From Actinomycetota bacterium (GTDB lineage Bacteria; Actinomycetota; Acidimicrobiia; Acidimicrobiales; CADCTF01): DNA of 17,573 bases. Of the stretch, positions 1 through 7,301 are shown one piece after another. The notes beneath the pieces were generated by a model, which was not told where the DNA came from, made no database searches, and saw only the letters and a list, made by a program, of their open reading frames with translations. A program made the position numbers and the translations under genes. Location: contig JAHWJQ010000017.1 in the NCBI GenBank assembly GCA_019348305.1, positions 1-17,573 of the forward strand, written 5' to 3'. How positions within the stretch are numbered: position 1 is the stretch's first letter; every line of letters begins with the position of its first letter.

Positions 1-839
1 GTCGGCTTCTTCTCGGCCGGCGCCGCCTTCTTCACCGGACGGTCCGTCCTGGCCGCCGCGGCCGTGGCGGCAGCGGCAGGGACGAGAGGCGGTGCCGCCT
101 TCTTCGCCGGCTGGGGCCGACCCTTCGCCTTCTTGCCCTTCTTGGCTCCGCTGGCCCGTGCCGGGACCGGAACCGGCTTCTTGGTCGCCGGAGTCCTGTG
201 GTCGGGGTCGGCCTCGGGGCTCACAGGGGCTGGTTTTTCGACGGGCGCCAGCGCCGGCGCCGCCTCCGGTGCCTTCTCCGCCGGCACGCTCGGGCCCCCG
301 GTTTCCCGCTCAGAGGGGCCGCTCGGGCCCTCGGTCTCCCGCTCAGAGGGGCCGCTCGAACCCTCGGGCGCGAGCAGCAACGCGGTCGCCGCTTCGACCA
401 CCAAGCCCACCTCGGCCTGCTCCTCCTCCGACAGCGAGCCCACCGGCACCACCTTCGGCTCGCTCGCCCCGGCTGCGAGCAGGAGGGCTTCGTGGGCGCT
501 GAGCGCGAAGCGGTCGCCGGCCTCGCCCGAGGGCAGCACCGTCACCTCCCCGGTGAAGGCGACGACGAGGCCACGTCCCCCGTCGCCGGTAAGGGCCACG
601 AAGTCAGCACTGCGGGTCGCCTCCACCGTGAGTTGCTCGCTCACCTGGAAGGTCACCTGGCGAGCACCGGCGGGCACGTTCTCGGTTCTGGTGGCCCCGC
701 CGACAGGTCGAGCGGTCACGACGGCGCCGCCGTCGCTTCCTCGTAGCTGGGCCACCAGCTGTGCCGGTCGCGCGTCCACCCGCAGGTGGGGGCCGACGAG
801 CTCCAGCTCCACTGCCGTGCTTCGGTTCGCCTGTGGCAT
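1..839 (-). CDS. Unrecognised protein, beta-rich N-terminus and Lys/Ala/Pro tail (partial, C-terminus off window)
   Basis: This reading frame is open from an ATG at 839 to the window edge (279 codons seen), so the gene is truncated at its 3' end. A GGGGG stretch just upstream of the ATG could serve as ribosome binding site. Residues 1-150 are rich in Val, Thr and Gly and look beta-stranded; a Gly-Glu-Val-Thr-Val segment followed by a Leu-Ser-Ala motif faintly recalls FecR-like domains, but this is weak. From about residue 160 the protein becomes low complexity: an 11-residue tandem repeat, then Pro/Glu/Ala, then histone-H1-like KK-A-P-rich sequence. No membrane segment is visible in the part present. 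It is transcribed divergently from the ABC-F gene. I cannot assign a function; the basic tail would suit nucleic-acid or cell-wall polymer binding, but that is inference. Confidence 0.65.
   Translation of the reverse strand, partial: MPQANRSTAVELELVGPHLRVDARPAQLVAQLRGSDGGAVVTARPVGGATRTENVPAGARQVTFQVSEQLTVEATRSADFVALTGDGGRGLVVAFTGEVTVLPSGEAGDRFALSAHEALLLAAGASEPKVVPVGSLSEEEQAEVGLVVEAATALLLAPEGSSGPSERETEGPSGPSERETGGPSVPAEKAPEAAPALAPVEKPAPVSPEADPDHRTPATKKPVPVPARASGAKKGKKAKGRPQPAKKAAPPLVPAAAATAAAARTDRPVKKAAPAEKKP
289..354. repeat. 33-bp direct tandem repeat, two copies
   Basis: Positions 289-321 and 322-354 are two head-to-tail 33-bp units with two differences (ccc/cct and ttt/tct), and the first bases of a third unit follow from 355. 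The period is a multiple of three, so it encodes an 11-residue Gly-Pro-Ser-Glu-Arg repeat in the linker of the left-edge gene without breaking the frame. Confidence 0.85.
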
Positions 840-986
840 CCGACCCCCGATCAAGGGCACAAAACTGCCACAAAGCGGTGCAGCGACGTGGAGTGCAGGA
901 GGCGGGACGCATCCACGACGAAGGGCACAGACGCCGGCAACGGTCGTCGGTTTCCGTCAAGGCCCCCGGCAAAGCGAGAATGGGAG

Positions 987-2576
987 GTGCTCCAGACCCG
1001 GTCGCTGAGTGTCGAGGTGGGCGGGCGCCTGACCCTGGTCGAGGCGTCCTTCACCGTGCGCGCCGGTGACAAGGTCGGACTGGTGGGCCGCAACGGCGCC
1101 GGCAAGACGAGCATGCTCAAGGTGCTGGCCGGCGAGGCCCCGCCGGCCGGCGGGACTGTCCTGCGCCAGGGCGACCTCGGCTACCTGCTCCAGGAAGCCC
1201 GGCCGCGAGGCGCGGGAGTCGAGGCCAGCGCGCTGTCCCACATCCTGTCGGGGCGGGGGCTCGACGAGCACGCGCAGCGCATCGAGAAGCTTCGCCTGTG
1301 CTTGGAGGAGGACGCCTCCGACCGCAACGTTTCCAGGTACTCGAGGGCCGAGGAGGACTACCGGACGGCCGGCGGCTACGGCGCCGAAGCCGACGTACGC
1401 CGCATCGCCGCCGGCCTCGGCCTCGCCGCCGACCGCGTCGATCTCCCCGTCGACGTGCTCTCCGGAGGCGAGCGCCGCCGGGTCGAGCTGGCCCGCATCC
1501 TCTTCGCGGGGAGCGACATCCTGCTCCTCGACGAGCCCACCAATCACCTCGATACCGATGCCAAGGCCTGGCTGATGGGCTTCCTGCGTTCCTACCGCGG
1601 CGCCCTGCTGGTGGTGAGCCACGACCTCCAGTTGCTCGACGCTTCCATCACCCGCGTCCTCCATCTCGACGAGGGCGAGCTCATCGAATACAAGGGCACC
1701 TACTCTCAGTACCTCACCGCCCGGGCCGAGGACGAACAGCGGCGGGCCAAGCTGGCCGCCCGCCAGTCGGCCGAGATCAAGCGCCTCGCCAACCTGGCCG
1801 ACTCGATGCGCCACTCCACCGAGAAGCGGGCCCGCACGGCCAAGACCTTGGACAAGCGCGTCCAGCGCCTGACGGCGGGCGCCGTCAGCGGCCCCAGTCG
1901 CCAGCGCACCATCAACCTGCGGTTGCCTGATCCCCCGCACTCGGGGCGGGTGACGCTCGAGGTCGAGGGCCTGTGCAAGAGCTACGGCGGTCCTGCCGTG
2001 TTCAGCAACGTCGAGTTCGCCGCTGAACGGGGGGAGCGGCTGCTCGTCATGGGGCTCAACGGCGCCGGCAAGACCAGCCTTCTGCGCATCCTCGCCGGCC
2101 AGAGCGTGGCCGATGCCGGAGAGGTCCGCTTCGGGGTCAACGTGTCGGTGGGCTATTACGCCCAGGAGCACGAGGGCATCGCCGCCGGCACCTCGGTGCT
2201 CGACCACATGCGGGCGATGGCCACCGTCGACGACGAACACCTCCGCTCGCTCATCGGCATGTTCGGCCTCACCGGCGACAAGGCCTTCCAGGACGCCGGC
2301 ACCCTGTCCGGGGGGGAGAAGACCCGGCTCTCCCTGGCCCAGCTGGTGGCCGGCCGTCACAATCTGCTGCTCCTCGACGAGCCCACCAACAACCTCGACC
2401 CCCCGTCTCGCTCGGCCATCGCCCACGCGCTGGCCGGGTGGCGGGGGACGATGATCATCGTGAGCCACGACCCCGAGTTCGTGACCGAGCTCGAGCCACA
2501 GCGGGTGCTCCTCATGCCCGAGGGCACGCTCGACTACTGGGACGAGGAGCTGTTGGACCTGGTCAGCTTGGCGTGA
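987..2576 (+). CDS. ABC-F family ATP-binding cassette protein
   Basis: Soluble twin-ATPase of the ABC-F family, which act on the ribosome as translation factors or antibiotic-protection proteins; there are no membrane segments. Domain 1 has Walker A at residues 34-42 (GRNGAGKTS), signature LSGGE at 158-162 and Walker B with LLLDEPTNHLD around 179-189. Domain 2 has Walker A near 356-363, LSGGE at 440-444 and the catalytic DE at 464-465. Between them lies a Lys/Arg-rich helical linker (about residues 245-320) matching the P-site-tRNA-interacting linker of the family. I chose GTG 987 because the protein then begins V-L-Q-T-R-S-L-S-V, directly at the first strand of the ABC fold; the frame stays open upstream but that part is low complexity. 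At 529 aa it is near the usual 530-550. Its stop overlaps the HAD start (GTGA). Whether it is EttA-like or a resistance protein cannot be told from sequence alone. Confidence 0.93.
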   Translation: MLQTRSLSVEVGGRLTLVEASFTVRAGDKVGLVGRNGAGKTSMLKVLAGEAPPAGGTVLRQGDLGYLLQEARPRGAGVEASALSHILSGRGLDEHAQRIEKLRLCLEEDASDRNVSRYSRAEEDYRTAGGYGAEADVRRIAAGLGLAADRVDLPVDVLSGGERRRVELARILFAGSDILLLDEPTNHLDTDAKAWLMGFLRSYRGALLVVSHDLQLLDASITRVLHLDEGELIEYKGTYSQYLTARAEDEQRRAKLAARQSAEIKRLANLADSMRHSTEKRARTAKTLDKRVQRLTAGAVSGPSRQRTINLRLPDPPHSGRVTLEVEGLCKSYGGPAVFSNVEFAAERGERLLVMGLNGAGKTSLLRILAGQSVADAGEVRFGVNVSVGYYAQEHEGIAAGTSVLDHMRAMATVDDEHLRSLIGMFGLTGDKAFQDAGTLSGGEKTRLSLAQLVAGRHNLLLLDEPTNNLDPPSRSAIAHALAGWRGTMIIVSHDPEFVTELEPQRVLLMPEGTLDYWDEELLDLVSLA

Positions 2577-3289
2577 CCCAGATCGAAGCGGTCGTCTTCG
2601 ACTGGGGCGGCACACTCTCGGCCTTCGCCGACATCGACATGGTCGACATGTGGCGGCTGGCCGCCCGCCGCCTCGATCCGGCGCGGGAGGATGAGGTCTG
2701 CCGGCGCCTGATCGAAGTGGAAGAGGCGAGCTTCGGCCGTGCCCGTACCGACCAGCGAAGCTCCACTCTGAGCCAGATCCTGCAGCAGGCCTCCGAGGGA
2801 CTGGGCTTGGACGTGGCCGAGGCGGTCCTCGAGGAGGCGGCCACCAGCCACCTCGACTCCTGGACCCCCCACATCGTCCACGAGGCTGACGCCGCCGCCG
2901 TGTTGTCGGCCATCCGCTCCCGCGGCATCCGCACGGGCCTGCTCTCGAACACCCATTGGCCCCGCCCGTTCCACGAGCACTTCCTCGAGCGTGACGGCCT
3001 GGCAGCCCTGCTCGACGTGCGGCTCTACACCAGCGAGTTGTCGCACATGAAGCCTCACCCCAGCGTCTTCCGCCACGCCCTCGACCAGCTGCACGTCGCC
3101 GACCCCCAGCGGGCCGTCTTCGTCGGTGACCGGCCTTTCGACGACATCCACGGAGCCAGTAGTTGTGGCCTGCGAACGGTGCTGCGGCGCAACCGCGCCG
3201 TCCCTGGTTTCGACGTCGATGCCGACGCCGAGATCGACGAGTTGTCCGACCTGCTCCCGGTCCTCACCACCTGGCTCGGGCAGGGTTGA
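2573..3289 (+). CDS. HAD-superfamily hydrolase
   Basis: Haloacid-dehalogenase-fold hydrolase of 238 aa with a helical cap between motifs I and II (subclass I architecture). Motif I is D10-W-G-G-T: the nucleophile Asp10 is present, but the usual second Asp (DxD) is Gly12. Motif II is S125-N-T, motif III is Lys160 in HMKPHP, and motif IV is GD186-RPF-D190-D191. It starts at GTG 2573, sharing four bases (GTGA) with the ABC-F stop, so the two are probably translationally coupled. HAD enzymes of this shape usually remove phosphate from small metabolites or nucleotides; loss of the second Asp, the general acid/base in phosphatases, makes plain phosphatase activity uncertain. The substrate is unknown. 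Confidence 0.9.
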   Translation: MTQIEAVVFDWGGTLSAFADIDMVDMWRLAARRLDPAREDEVCRRLIEVEEASFGRARTDQRSSTLSQILQQASEGLGLDVAEAVLEEAATSHLDSWTPHIVHEADAAAVLSAIRSRGIRTGLLSNTHWPRPFHEHFLERDGLAALLDVRLYTSELSHMKPHPSVFRHALDQLHVADPQRAVFVGDRPFDDIHGASSCGLRTVLRRNRAVPGFDVDADAEIDELSDLLPVLTTWLGQG

Positions 3290-3319
3290 CCCCCTCGGCC
3301 GCCGGGAATCATCTCGGGC

Positions 3320-3565
3320 ATGGGACTCATCGCCTTCCTCATCTTCGGGCTCATCGCCGGCTTCATCGCACGCTTCGTCGTCCCCGGCCGCGATCCGATG
3401 GGGATACTGGCCACCATGGCCTTGGGTGTGGTCGGTGCCCTGCTCGGTGGCTTTTTGTTCGGAGGCCCCGACGACAAGGTCGGCTACCTCGGCGCGGTGG
3501 TCGGGGCCGTGATCGTGCTGCTGGTCTACAAGCTCGTCACCCGCAACAGCCGCCGCACCGCCTGA
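3320..3565 (+). CDS. GlsB/YeaQ/YmgE family small membrane protein
   Basis: 81-residue, strongly hydrophobic protein with three predicted membrane segments (about residues 3-20, 27-48 and 54-74) separated by short Gly/Pro/Asp turns. It fits the 'transglycosylase-associated' GlsB/YeaQ/YmgE family in length and in its Gly-rich helices (LGVVGALLGGFLFG). Members are stress-induced inner-membrane proteins of unknown biochemical role. The ATG at 3320 lies 30 bp after the HAD stop; only a weak purine stretch (GGGAA, near 3303) precedes it. It lies in the same direction as its neighbours and could be co-transcribed. Confidence 0.85.
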   Translation: MGLIAFLIFGLIAGFIARFVVPGRDPMGILATMALGVVGALLGGFLFGGPDDKVGYLGAVVGAVIVLLVYKLVTRNSRRTA

Positions 3566-3608
3566 CGGTCGGTTCCTGCTGAGGCCCGGTTCGGCCAGAC
3601 TCTCTGGC

Positions 3609-4457
3609 GTGGAATCAGAGGCCGTCGGCTACGAGGTGGTCAGGGGCGGGGGACGGGAGCCGGGGGTGGCAGTGGTCACCCTCAATCGCCCCGAGCGGCT
3701 CAACGCGTGGACCTCGGGGATGGCGCGGGAGTACCGAGAGGCGCTGGTCGAGGCCGACGCCGCGGCCGACGTGCGCGTGGTGGTGGTGACGGGCGCCGGC
3801 CGCGGGTTCTGTGCCGGCGCGGACACCTCCGCGCTCACCGGCATCGCCGGCGCCGGCCGCTACGTCGAGCGGCCCGGCAATCCCGGCGCCCAGGCGAGCG
3901 TCGCCGGCGCCGGAGGCGACTTCGAGCATGCCTTTTCGTTCGCCCTCGGGCTGTCCAAGCCGGTCATCGCGGCCGTCAACGGGCCGGCTGCCGGCGTGGG
4001 GTTCGTCCTGGCCTGCTTCACCGACATCCGCTTCGCGGCGGCTGGGGCAAAGCTCACCACATCCTTCGGCCGGCTGGGCCTGCCCGCCGAGCACGGCATC
4101 TCCTGGTTGCTGCCCCGGATCGTGGGCGTGGCCAGGGCCGCCGACTTGCTGTTCTCCTCGCGGGTCGTGCTGGCCGAGGAGGCCCTCGACATGGGGCTCG
4201 TCAACAGGGTGCTGCCGCCGGAGCAACTGCTCGACTTCACACTCGACTACGCAGCCCGCATCGCTTCGGAGATCTCCCCCGCATCTCTGCGGGCCATGAA
4301 GCGCCAGCTGTACGCCGACCTCCTCCGCCCTCTCGACGAAGCCGCCACCGATGCCGAGCAGGGCATGCTCGAGGCCTTCACCTCCCCCGACTTCGCAGAA
4401 GGCGTCGCCGCCCTCACCGAGAAGCGGCCGGCCCGTTTCGGCCCCGCCGGCCCGTGA
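3609..4457 (+). CDS. Crotonase-fold enzyme (enoyl-CoA hydratase/isomerase family)
   Basis: 282-aa crotonase-superfamily protein acting on acyl-CoA thioesters. The first oxyanion-hole segment is [11 protein letters not shown] at residues 62-72 and the second is the NGPAAGVG segment at 124-131; the C-terminal helices carry SLRAMKRQL. By eye alignment with rat enoyl-CoA hydratase, the two catalytic glutamates (Glu144, Glu164) fall on Val133 and Phe153 here, so classical hydratase chemistry is doubtful. Glu161 in LPAEHG sits where other family members place an acidic residue. It is annotated as hydratase/isomerase family for the fold only. The GTG at 3609 starts 43 bp after the GlsB-like gene, and its TGA overlaps the start of the endonuclease IV gene. 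Confidence 0.88.
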   Translation: MESEAVGYEVVRGGGREPGVAVVTLNRPERLNAWTSGMAREYREALVEADAAADVRVVVVTGAGRGFCAGADTSALTGIAGAGRYVERPGNPGAQASVAGAGGDFEHAFSFALGLSKPVIAAVNGPAAGVGFVLACFTDIRFAAAGAKLTTSFGRLGLPAEHGISWLLPRIVGVARAADLLFSSRVVLAEEALDMGLVNRVLPPEQLLDFTLDYAARIASEISPASLRAMKRQLYADLLRPLDEAATDAEQGMLEAFTSPDFAEGVAALTEKRPARFGPAGP

Positions 4458-5218
4458 CGCTCGTCGGGGCCCACGTCAAGAGCGACGACCCGCTGGCCAT
4501 GGCGGCGGTGACCGGTGCCGACCTCGTCCAGATCTTCCTGTCCGATCCCCAGAGCTGGAAAAAGCCGGAGCCCCGCCCTGACGTCCTGGCCCTGCGCACC
4601 TCGGGGCTGCCCGTCTACGTGCACGCGCCCTACCTGGTCAACCTGGCGGCGGCCAACCCCAAGATCCGCATTCCCAGCAGAAAGATCCTCCAGCAGTGCT
4701 GCGACGCCGCGGTCGACGTCGGCGCCACGGCAGTGATCGTCCACGGCGGCCACGTCGCCGACGACGACGACCTGGAGGAGGGCTTCGAGCGGTGGGTGAA
4801 GGCCCTCGACCGCCTCGAGTCGGAGGTGCCGGTCTACCTGGAGAACACCGCCGGCGGCGACCACGCTCTGGCCCGGCGGTTCGACACCCTCGCCCGCCTG
4901 TGGGACCGCATCGGCGGCACCCCCGGCCTCGGGTTCTGCCTCGACACCTGCCACGCTCACGCCGCCGGGGAGGATCTCATCACCGCGGTGGATCGGATCC
5001 TGTCCATAACGGGGCGGATCGATCTCGTGCACTGCAACGACTCCAAGGACGCCTCGGGCTCGGGCCGTGATCGCCACGAGAACCTTGGCGTGGGCCAGAT
5101 CCCGCCCGAGGCGCTGGCCGAGGTGGTGCGGCGGGCGGGGTGCCCGGTGGTGTGTGAGACCCCCGCCGCCGGTATCAAAGACGACATCGCCTTCGTGAAG
5201 GAAGCCCTCGGCCGGTAG
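4454..5218 (+). CDS. nfo: Endonuclease IV (AP endonuclease, xylose-isomerase-like TIM barrel)
   Basis: Base-excision-repair enzyme that cuts DNA 5' to abasic sites. All nine trinuclear-zinc ligands of the E. coli enzyme can be matched: His57 (VHAPY), His97 (VIVHGGH), Glu130 (YLEN), Asp164 and His167 (CLDTCHAH), His193 (LVHCND), Asp206 and His208 (DRHEN) and Glu235 (VCETP). At 254 aa it is slightly shorter than E. coli Nfo (285 aa), in line with many actinobacterial forms. GTG 4454 overlaps the crotonase stop as GTGA and gives V-T-L-V-G-A-H, the expected first strand. There is no obvious functional link to the upstream acyl-CoA enzyme; the coupling looks positional. Confidence 0.95.
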   Translation: MTLVGAHVKSDDPLAMAAVTGADLVQIFLSDPQSWKKPEPRPDVLALRTSGLPVYVHAPYLVNLAAANPKIRIPSRKILQQCCDAAVDVGATAVIVHGGHVADDDDLEEGFERWVKALDRLESEVPVYLENTAGGDHALARRFDTLARLWDRIGGTPGLGFCLDTCHAHAAGEDLITAVDRILSITGRIDLVHCNDSKDASGSGRDRHENLGVGQIPPEALAEVVRRAGCPVVCETPAAGIKDDIAFVKEALGR

Positions 5219-5609
5219 CGCGCTCGCTCAGCCGCTCCGGTCCGGTTCGCAGGCACCGCGTGGGCCGAATCTCCACCGTTTCGCCGGTCCGGCGCCGGGC
5301 TCGACCGGATGCGCTACCGGCGATGGAGCGCGAGGAGGTGGAACCACCGTTACGCGGGCAGTGGTCTCGTCTGGACCGCCACGCCCAACCGCTTCCTTGT
5401 CCCGGAGATAGAGCGCATGGAACCGAGCGCTGCCCTCGACGTTCTCCTGCGCCCTCGCCGACGGTTCGGAGGCTGTGGCTGTCCCTCGCGATCCACGACC
5501 TCGCTTCAGATGTCACCGAGAGGCGTGTGCCGAGCATGTTCAGGACGAGCGGGTACGGGGATACCAGGAGGGTCGCCGAGACCTTCTGCAGAGCGAGGAA
5601 GGAGCGGGC
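5219..5609. other. 391-bp stretch without a convincing gene
   Basis: Between endonuclease IV and the next membrane protein I see no conserved protein, RNA gene or clear promoter hexamers. Plus-strand frames are open here, including one that runs into the membrane-protein frame from 5475 and one ending at 5619. Their products are Arg-rich with no recognisable motif, typical of random high-GC frames. It may hold the promoter of the small membrane protein, or remnants of a decayed gene. Confidence 0.5.
5599..5604 (+). promoter_or_regulatory. Ribosome binding site AAGGAG
   Basis: AAGGAG lies 5 bases before GTG 5610 and decides that start over the longer open frame reaching back to 5475. Confidence 0.75.
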
Positions 5610-5927
5610 GTGGACATAGTGCGCTACGAGGACAGCAAGCGTTCCACAGTGCGCGGCGCGCGCGTGGGGTCCGTCCTGGGCGTCGTCGCGTCCGTGGCAG
5701 CGCTTGCGTTCTCACCCCCGGACTCGCTGCGCATGGCGCTTGGAACGCTGATGACCATGGTGAGCGGGGGCGCCATGTTCGGTGCGACGTTGCCCAACAG
5801 TTACTGGGTGGGACAGCGGCCGGAATCAAAGCCCCGTCTCATCCTGCTGCTCGCCGGCATCCTGGTCGGAGGGGTGACCGGGATCGTGCTCGGCGCGGTC
5901 GTCGCCGGCATCACAGGCGAGCGCTGA
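5610..5927 (+). CDS. Small hydrophobic membrane protein, unknown function
   Basis: 105-residue protein with a charged N-terminus (VDIVRYEDSKRS) followed by about three hydrophobic segments: a Gly/Val-rich one near residues 20-38, one near 43-60 containing a Met/Gly stretch, and a long Leu/Ile/Gly-rich one at about 74-100. It is presumably an integral membrane protein. GTG 5610 was chosen because AAGGAG lies 5 bases upstream; a start at 5475 would add 45 Arg-rich residues without a good ribosome site. I do not recognise the family. It stands alone, converging on a tRNA gene, with a strong hairpin just after its stop. Confidence 0.65.
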   Translation: MDIVRYEDSKRSTVRGARVGSVLGVVASVAALAFSPPDSLRMALGTLMTMVSGGAMFGATLPNSYWVGQRPESKPRLILLLAGILVGGVTGIVLGAVVAGITGER

Positions 5928-5940
5928 GGCGTCGGCGACT

Positions 5941-5970
5941 GACCTGGGCTTTCTTGCGAAAGCCCAGGTC
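5941..5970. terminator. Perfect 13-bp inverted repeat, probable bidirectional terminator
   Basis: Arms 5941-5953 and 5958-5970 (gacctgggctttc) pair perfectly around a TTGC tetraloop. It sits between the stop of the membrane-protein gene (plus) and the 3' end of tRNA-Ser (minus), where transcription from both sides should end. No U-tract follows on either strand, as is common for actinobacterial hairpin terminators. Confidence 0.75.
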
Positions 5971-5976
5971 TACCGG

Positions 5977-6063
5977 CGGAGGGGGTGGGATTTGAACCCA
6001 CGGTGAGGTTGCCCCCACAACGGTTTTCGAGACCGTCCGATTCGGCCGCTCTCGCACCCCTCC
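5977..6063 (-). tRNA. tRNA-Ser(CGA)
   Basis: On the minus strand the sequence folds as an 87-nt class II tRNA. The acceptor stem GGAGGGG (from 6063) pairs with CCCCTCC, discriminator G. The anticodon stem ACGGT/ACCGT encloses CTCGAAA, giving anticodon CGA, which reads UCG. A long variable arm follows (GTGGGGGCAACCTCAC), then the T-arm with GGGTTCAAATCCC. CCA is not encoded. Serine identity fits the G discriminator and long variable arm. Confidence 0.97.
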
Positions 6064-6079
6064 TTTGTCGCCAGGAAAG

Positions 6080-6085
6080 ACCCTA
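6080..6085 (-). promoter_or_regulatory. Putative -10 element of tRNA-Ser(CGA)
   Basis: On the minus strand TAGGGT lies 16 bases before the tRNA 5' end, a good fit for a sigma70-type -10 hexamer. A clear -35 was not found. Confidence 0.4.
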
Positions 6086-6158
6086 GACCTGCAGGGCCGG
6101 GGAGTTTTCCGGGCCCCAGCCGGGAAGGACGGTGGGTGACGCGATCAGGGGGTAGCCC

Positions 6159-6602
6159 ATGTCCTACATCGACATCTCACAACTTGAGGAGTTGGTCGAG
6201 CTCGAGGCAGCCGACGTCCTGGCCAGCGACGGCGAGAAGATCGGCGAGCTGGAGCAGGTCTGGGTGGACACGACCAACGGCCTGCCGGAGTGGGGCTTGG
6301 TCAAGGCCGGGAAGCTGTTCGGCGGTTCCCGTTACGTGCCCCTGCGGGCCGCCGAGTTCGGACAGGGCCAGTTGAAGGTGGCCTACACCAAGGATGAGGT
6401 GGACGCAGCGCCCGACTTCGACCCCCAGCAGGCCAGCCCTGAGGACGAGAGGGCGCTGTACCGGCACTACGGACAGCCCCTGCCCGCTCCGCCTCCACCG
6501 CAGGTGCGCAACCCGTTCGACCCGCTCAAGGCGGTGTGGCTTCCGGGGGTCGGTGAAAAGGCGGCGGCCTACGGGAAGCCGTCCAGGGGCGACAGCGACT
6601 AG
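6159..6602 (+). CDS. PRC-barrel domain protein
   Basis: 147-aa soluble protein. Residues about 13-85 match the PRC-barrel pattern: a conserved start (AADVLASDGEKIGELEQVWVD), a Leu-Pro-Glu-Trp-Gly-Leu-Val turn, and a VPLRAAEF strand preceding the final Lys-Val-Ala-Tyr segment. PRC barrels occur in photosynthetic reaction-centre H subunits, RimM and many stand-alone proteins, where they mediate protein or RNA contacts. The C-terminal 60 residues are Pro-rich (LPAPPPPQ) and probably disordered. AGGGGG about 7 bases before ATG 6159 is a good ribosome site. It converges on tadA with 24 bases between. The specific role is unknown. Confidence 0.85.
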   Translation: MSYIDISQLEELVELEAADVLASDGEKIGELEQVWVDTTNGLPEWGLVKAGKLFGGSRYVPLRAAEFGQGQLKVAYTKDEVDAAPDFDPQQASPEDERALYRHYGQPLPAPPPPQVRNPFDPLKAVWLPGVGEKAAAYGKPSRGDSD

Positions 6603-6626
6603 GTCCCGAGGCGGGCAGCGGTGGCC

Positions 6627-7124
6627 TCAGGCGGTGCCACCTCCGCTTCGCAGACCGGCGAAGAAGTCCGAGAGCAGCCCGGCCGCCTCGACAGCGCGGA
6701 CGCCTCCGGTCACCGGCACCTCGTGGTTGAGCCGGGGGTCTGCGCACAGGTTGTAGAGCGAGCCGCAGGCGCCGGCCTTGGGGTCGGGTGCGGCGAACAC
6801 GAGCCGCCCGAGCCGGGCGGCCACCAGAGCGCCGGCGCACATCGGGCACGGCTCGAGGGTGACCACCAGGGTGCAGTGGTCGAGGCGCCACGTCCCCAAC
6901 GATCGGGCGGCGTCGCTCAGCGCCAGGATCTCGGCGTGCGCGGTGGGGTCGGCCCGCCGCTCGCGCTCGTTGTGGCGGGCGGCCACGACGCGATCCGCCG
7001 CCACCACGACGGCGCCCACCGGCACGTCGCCGTGGGCCAGGGCCGCGGTCGCCTCTTCGAGGGCCAGGCCCATCGCCCGGTCATCGCTGACCGAACCTCC
7101 TGGCCGGCTGAGGTCGGGGCCCAC
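6627..7124 (-). CDS. tadA: tRNA-specific adenosine deaminase
   Basis: Zinc deaminase that converts A34 to inosine in tRNA-Arg(ACG). The zinc site is complete: His63-Ala-Glu65 (HAE, with the catalytic Glu) and PC93PMC96. The substrate-side motifs N52 and DPTAHAE are also present, and at about 165 aa it has normal length. The start is uncertain. The first possible codon is GTG 7124. Family N-termini would align from residue 12-13 (V-S-D-D-R-A-M), where a strong AGGAGG (7096-7101) stands 4 bases before an in-frame GTC, not a normal start. The next ATG is at residue 18. It neighbours SRP RNA/dnaX, as in many Gram-positive bacteria. Confidence 0.93.
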   Translation of the reverse strand: MGPDLSRPGGSVSDDRAMGLALEEATAALAHGDVPVGAVVVAADRVVAARHNERERRADPTAHAEILALSDAARSLGTWRLDHCTLVVTLEPCPMCAGALVAARLGRLVFAAPDPKAGACGSLYNLCADPRLNHEVPVTGGVRAVEAAGLLSDFFAGLRSGGGTA

Positions 7125-7301
7125 GTCAACAACCTACGTTCCAGCCGAACTGGGGGTGCCGGGCAGGCCGGTCCCTGGTTGTGGTGGAATCAGAACAGGA
7201 ATCACCGCACGAGGGGCGAACTCTGACATGAACAGGTGTCTGTCGGGCGGCGCTGGGGCCGTCCGGCCGAGACAGAGAGACAGGGACGGGAGCCAAGACG
7301 A

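Noticed and set aside
64..1008. Long plus-strand open frames over the left edge
   Set aside because: They are Ser/Pro/Arg-rich without motifs, and overlap a minus-strand frame with a sensible domain layout that continues off the window.
957..2615. 552-codon open frame antisense to the ABC-F gene
   Set aside because: It mirrors the codon pattern of a GC-rich real gene; the product shows no family motifs while the plus strand encodes a complete ABC-F protein.
5260..5619. Open frame ending just inside the small membrane protein
   Set aside because: Arg-rich, no motif, no ribosome binding site; looks like chance in GC-rich DNA.
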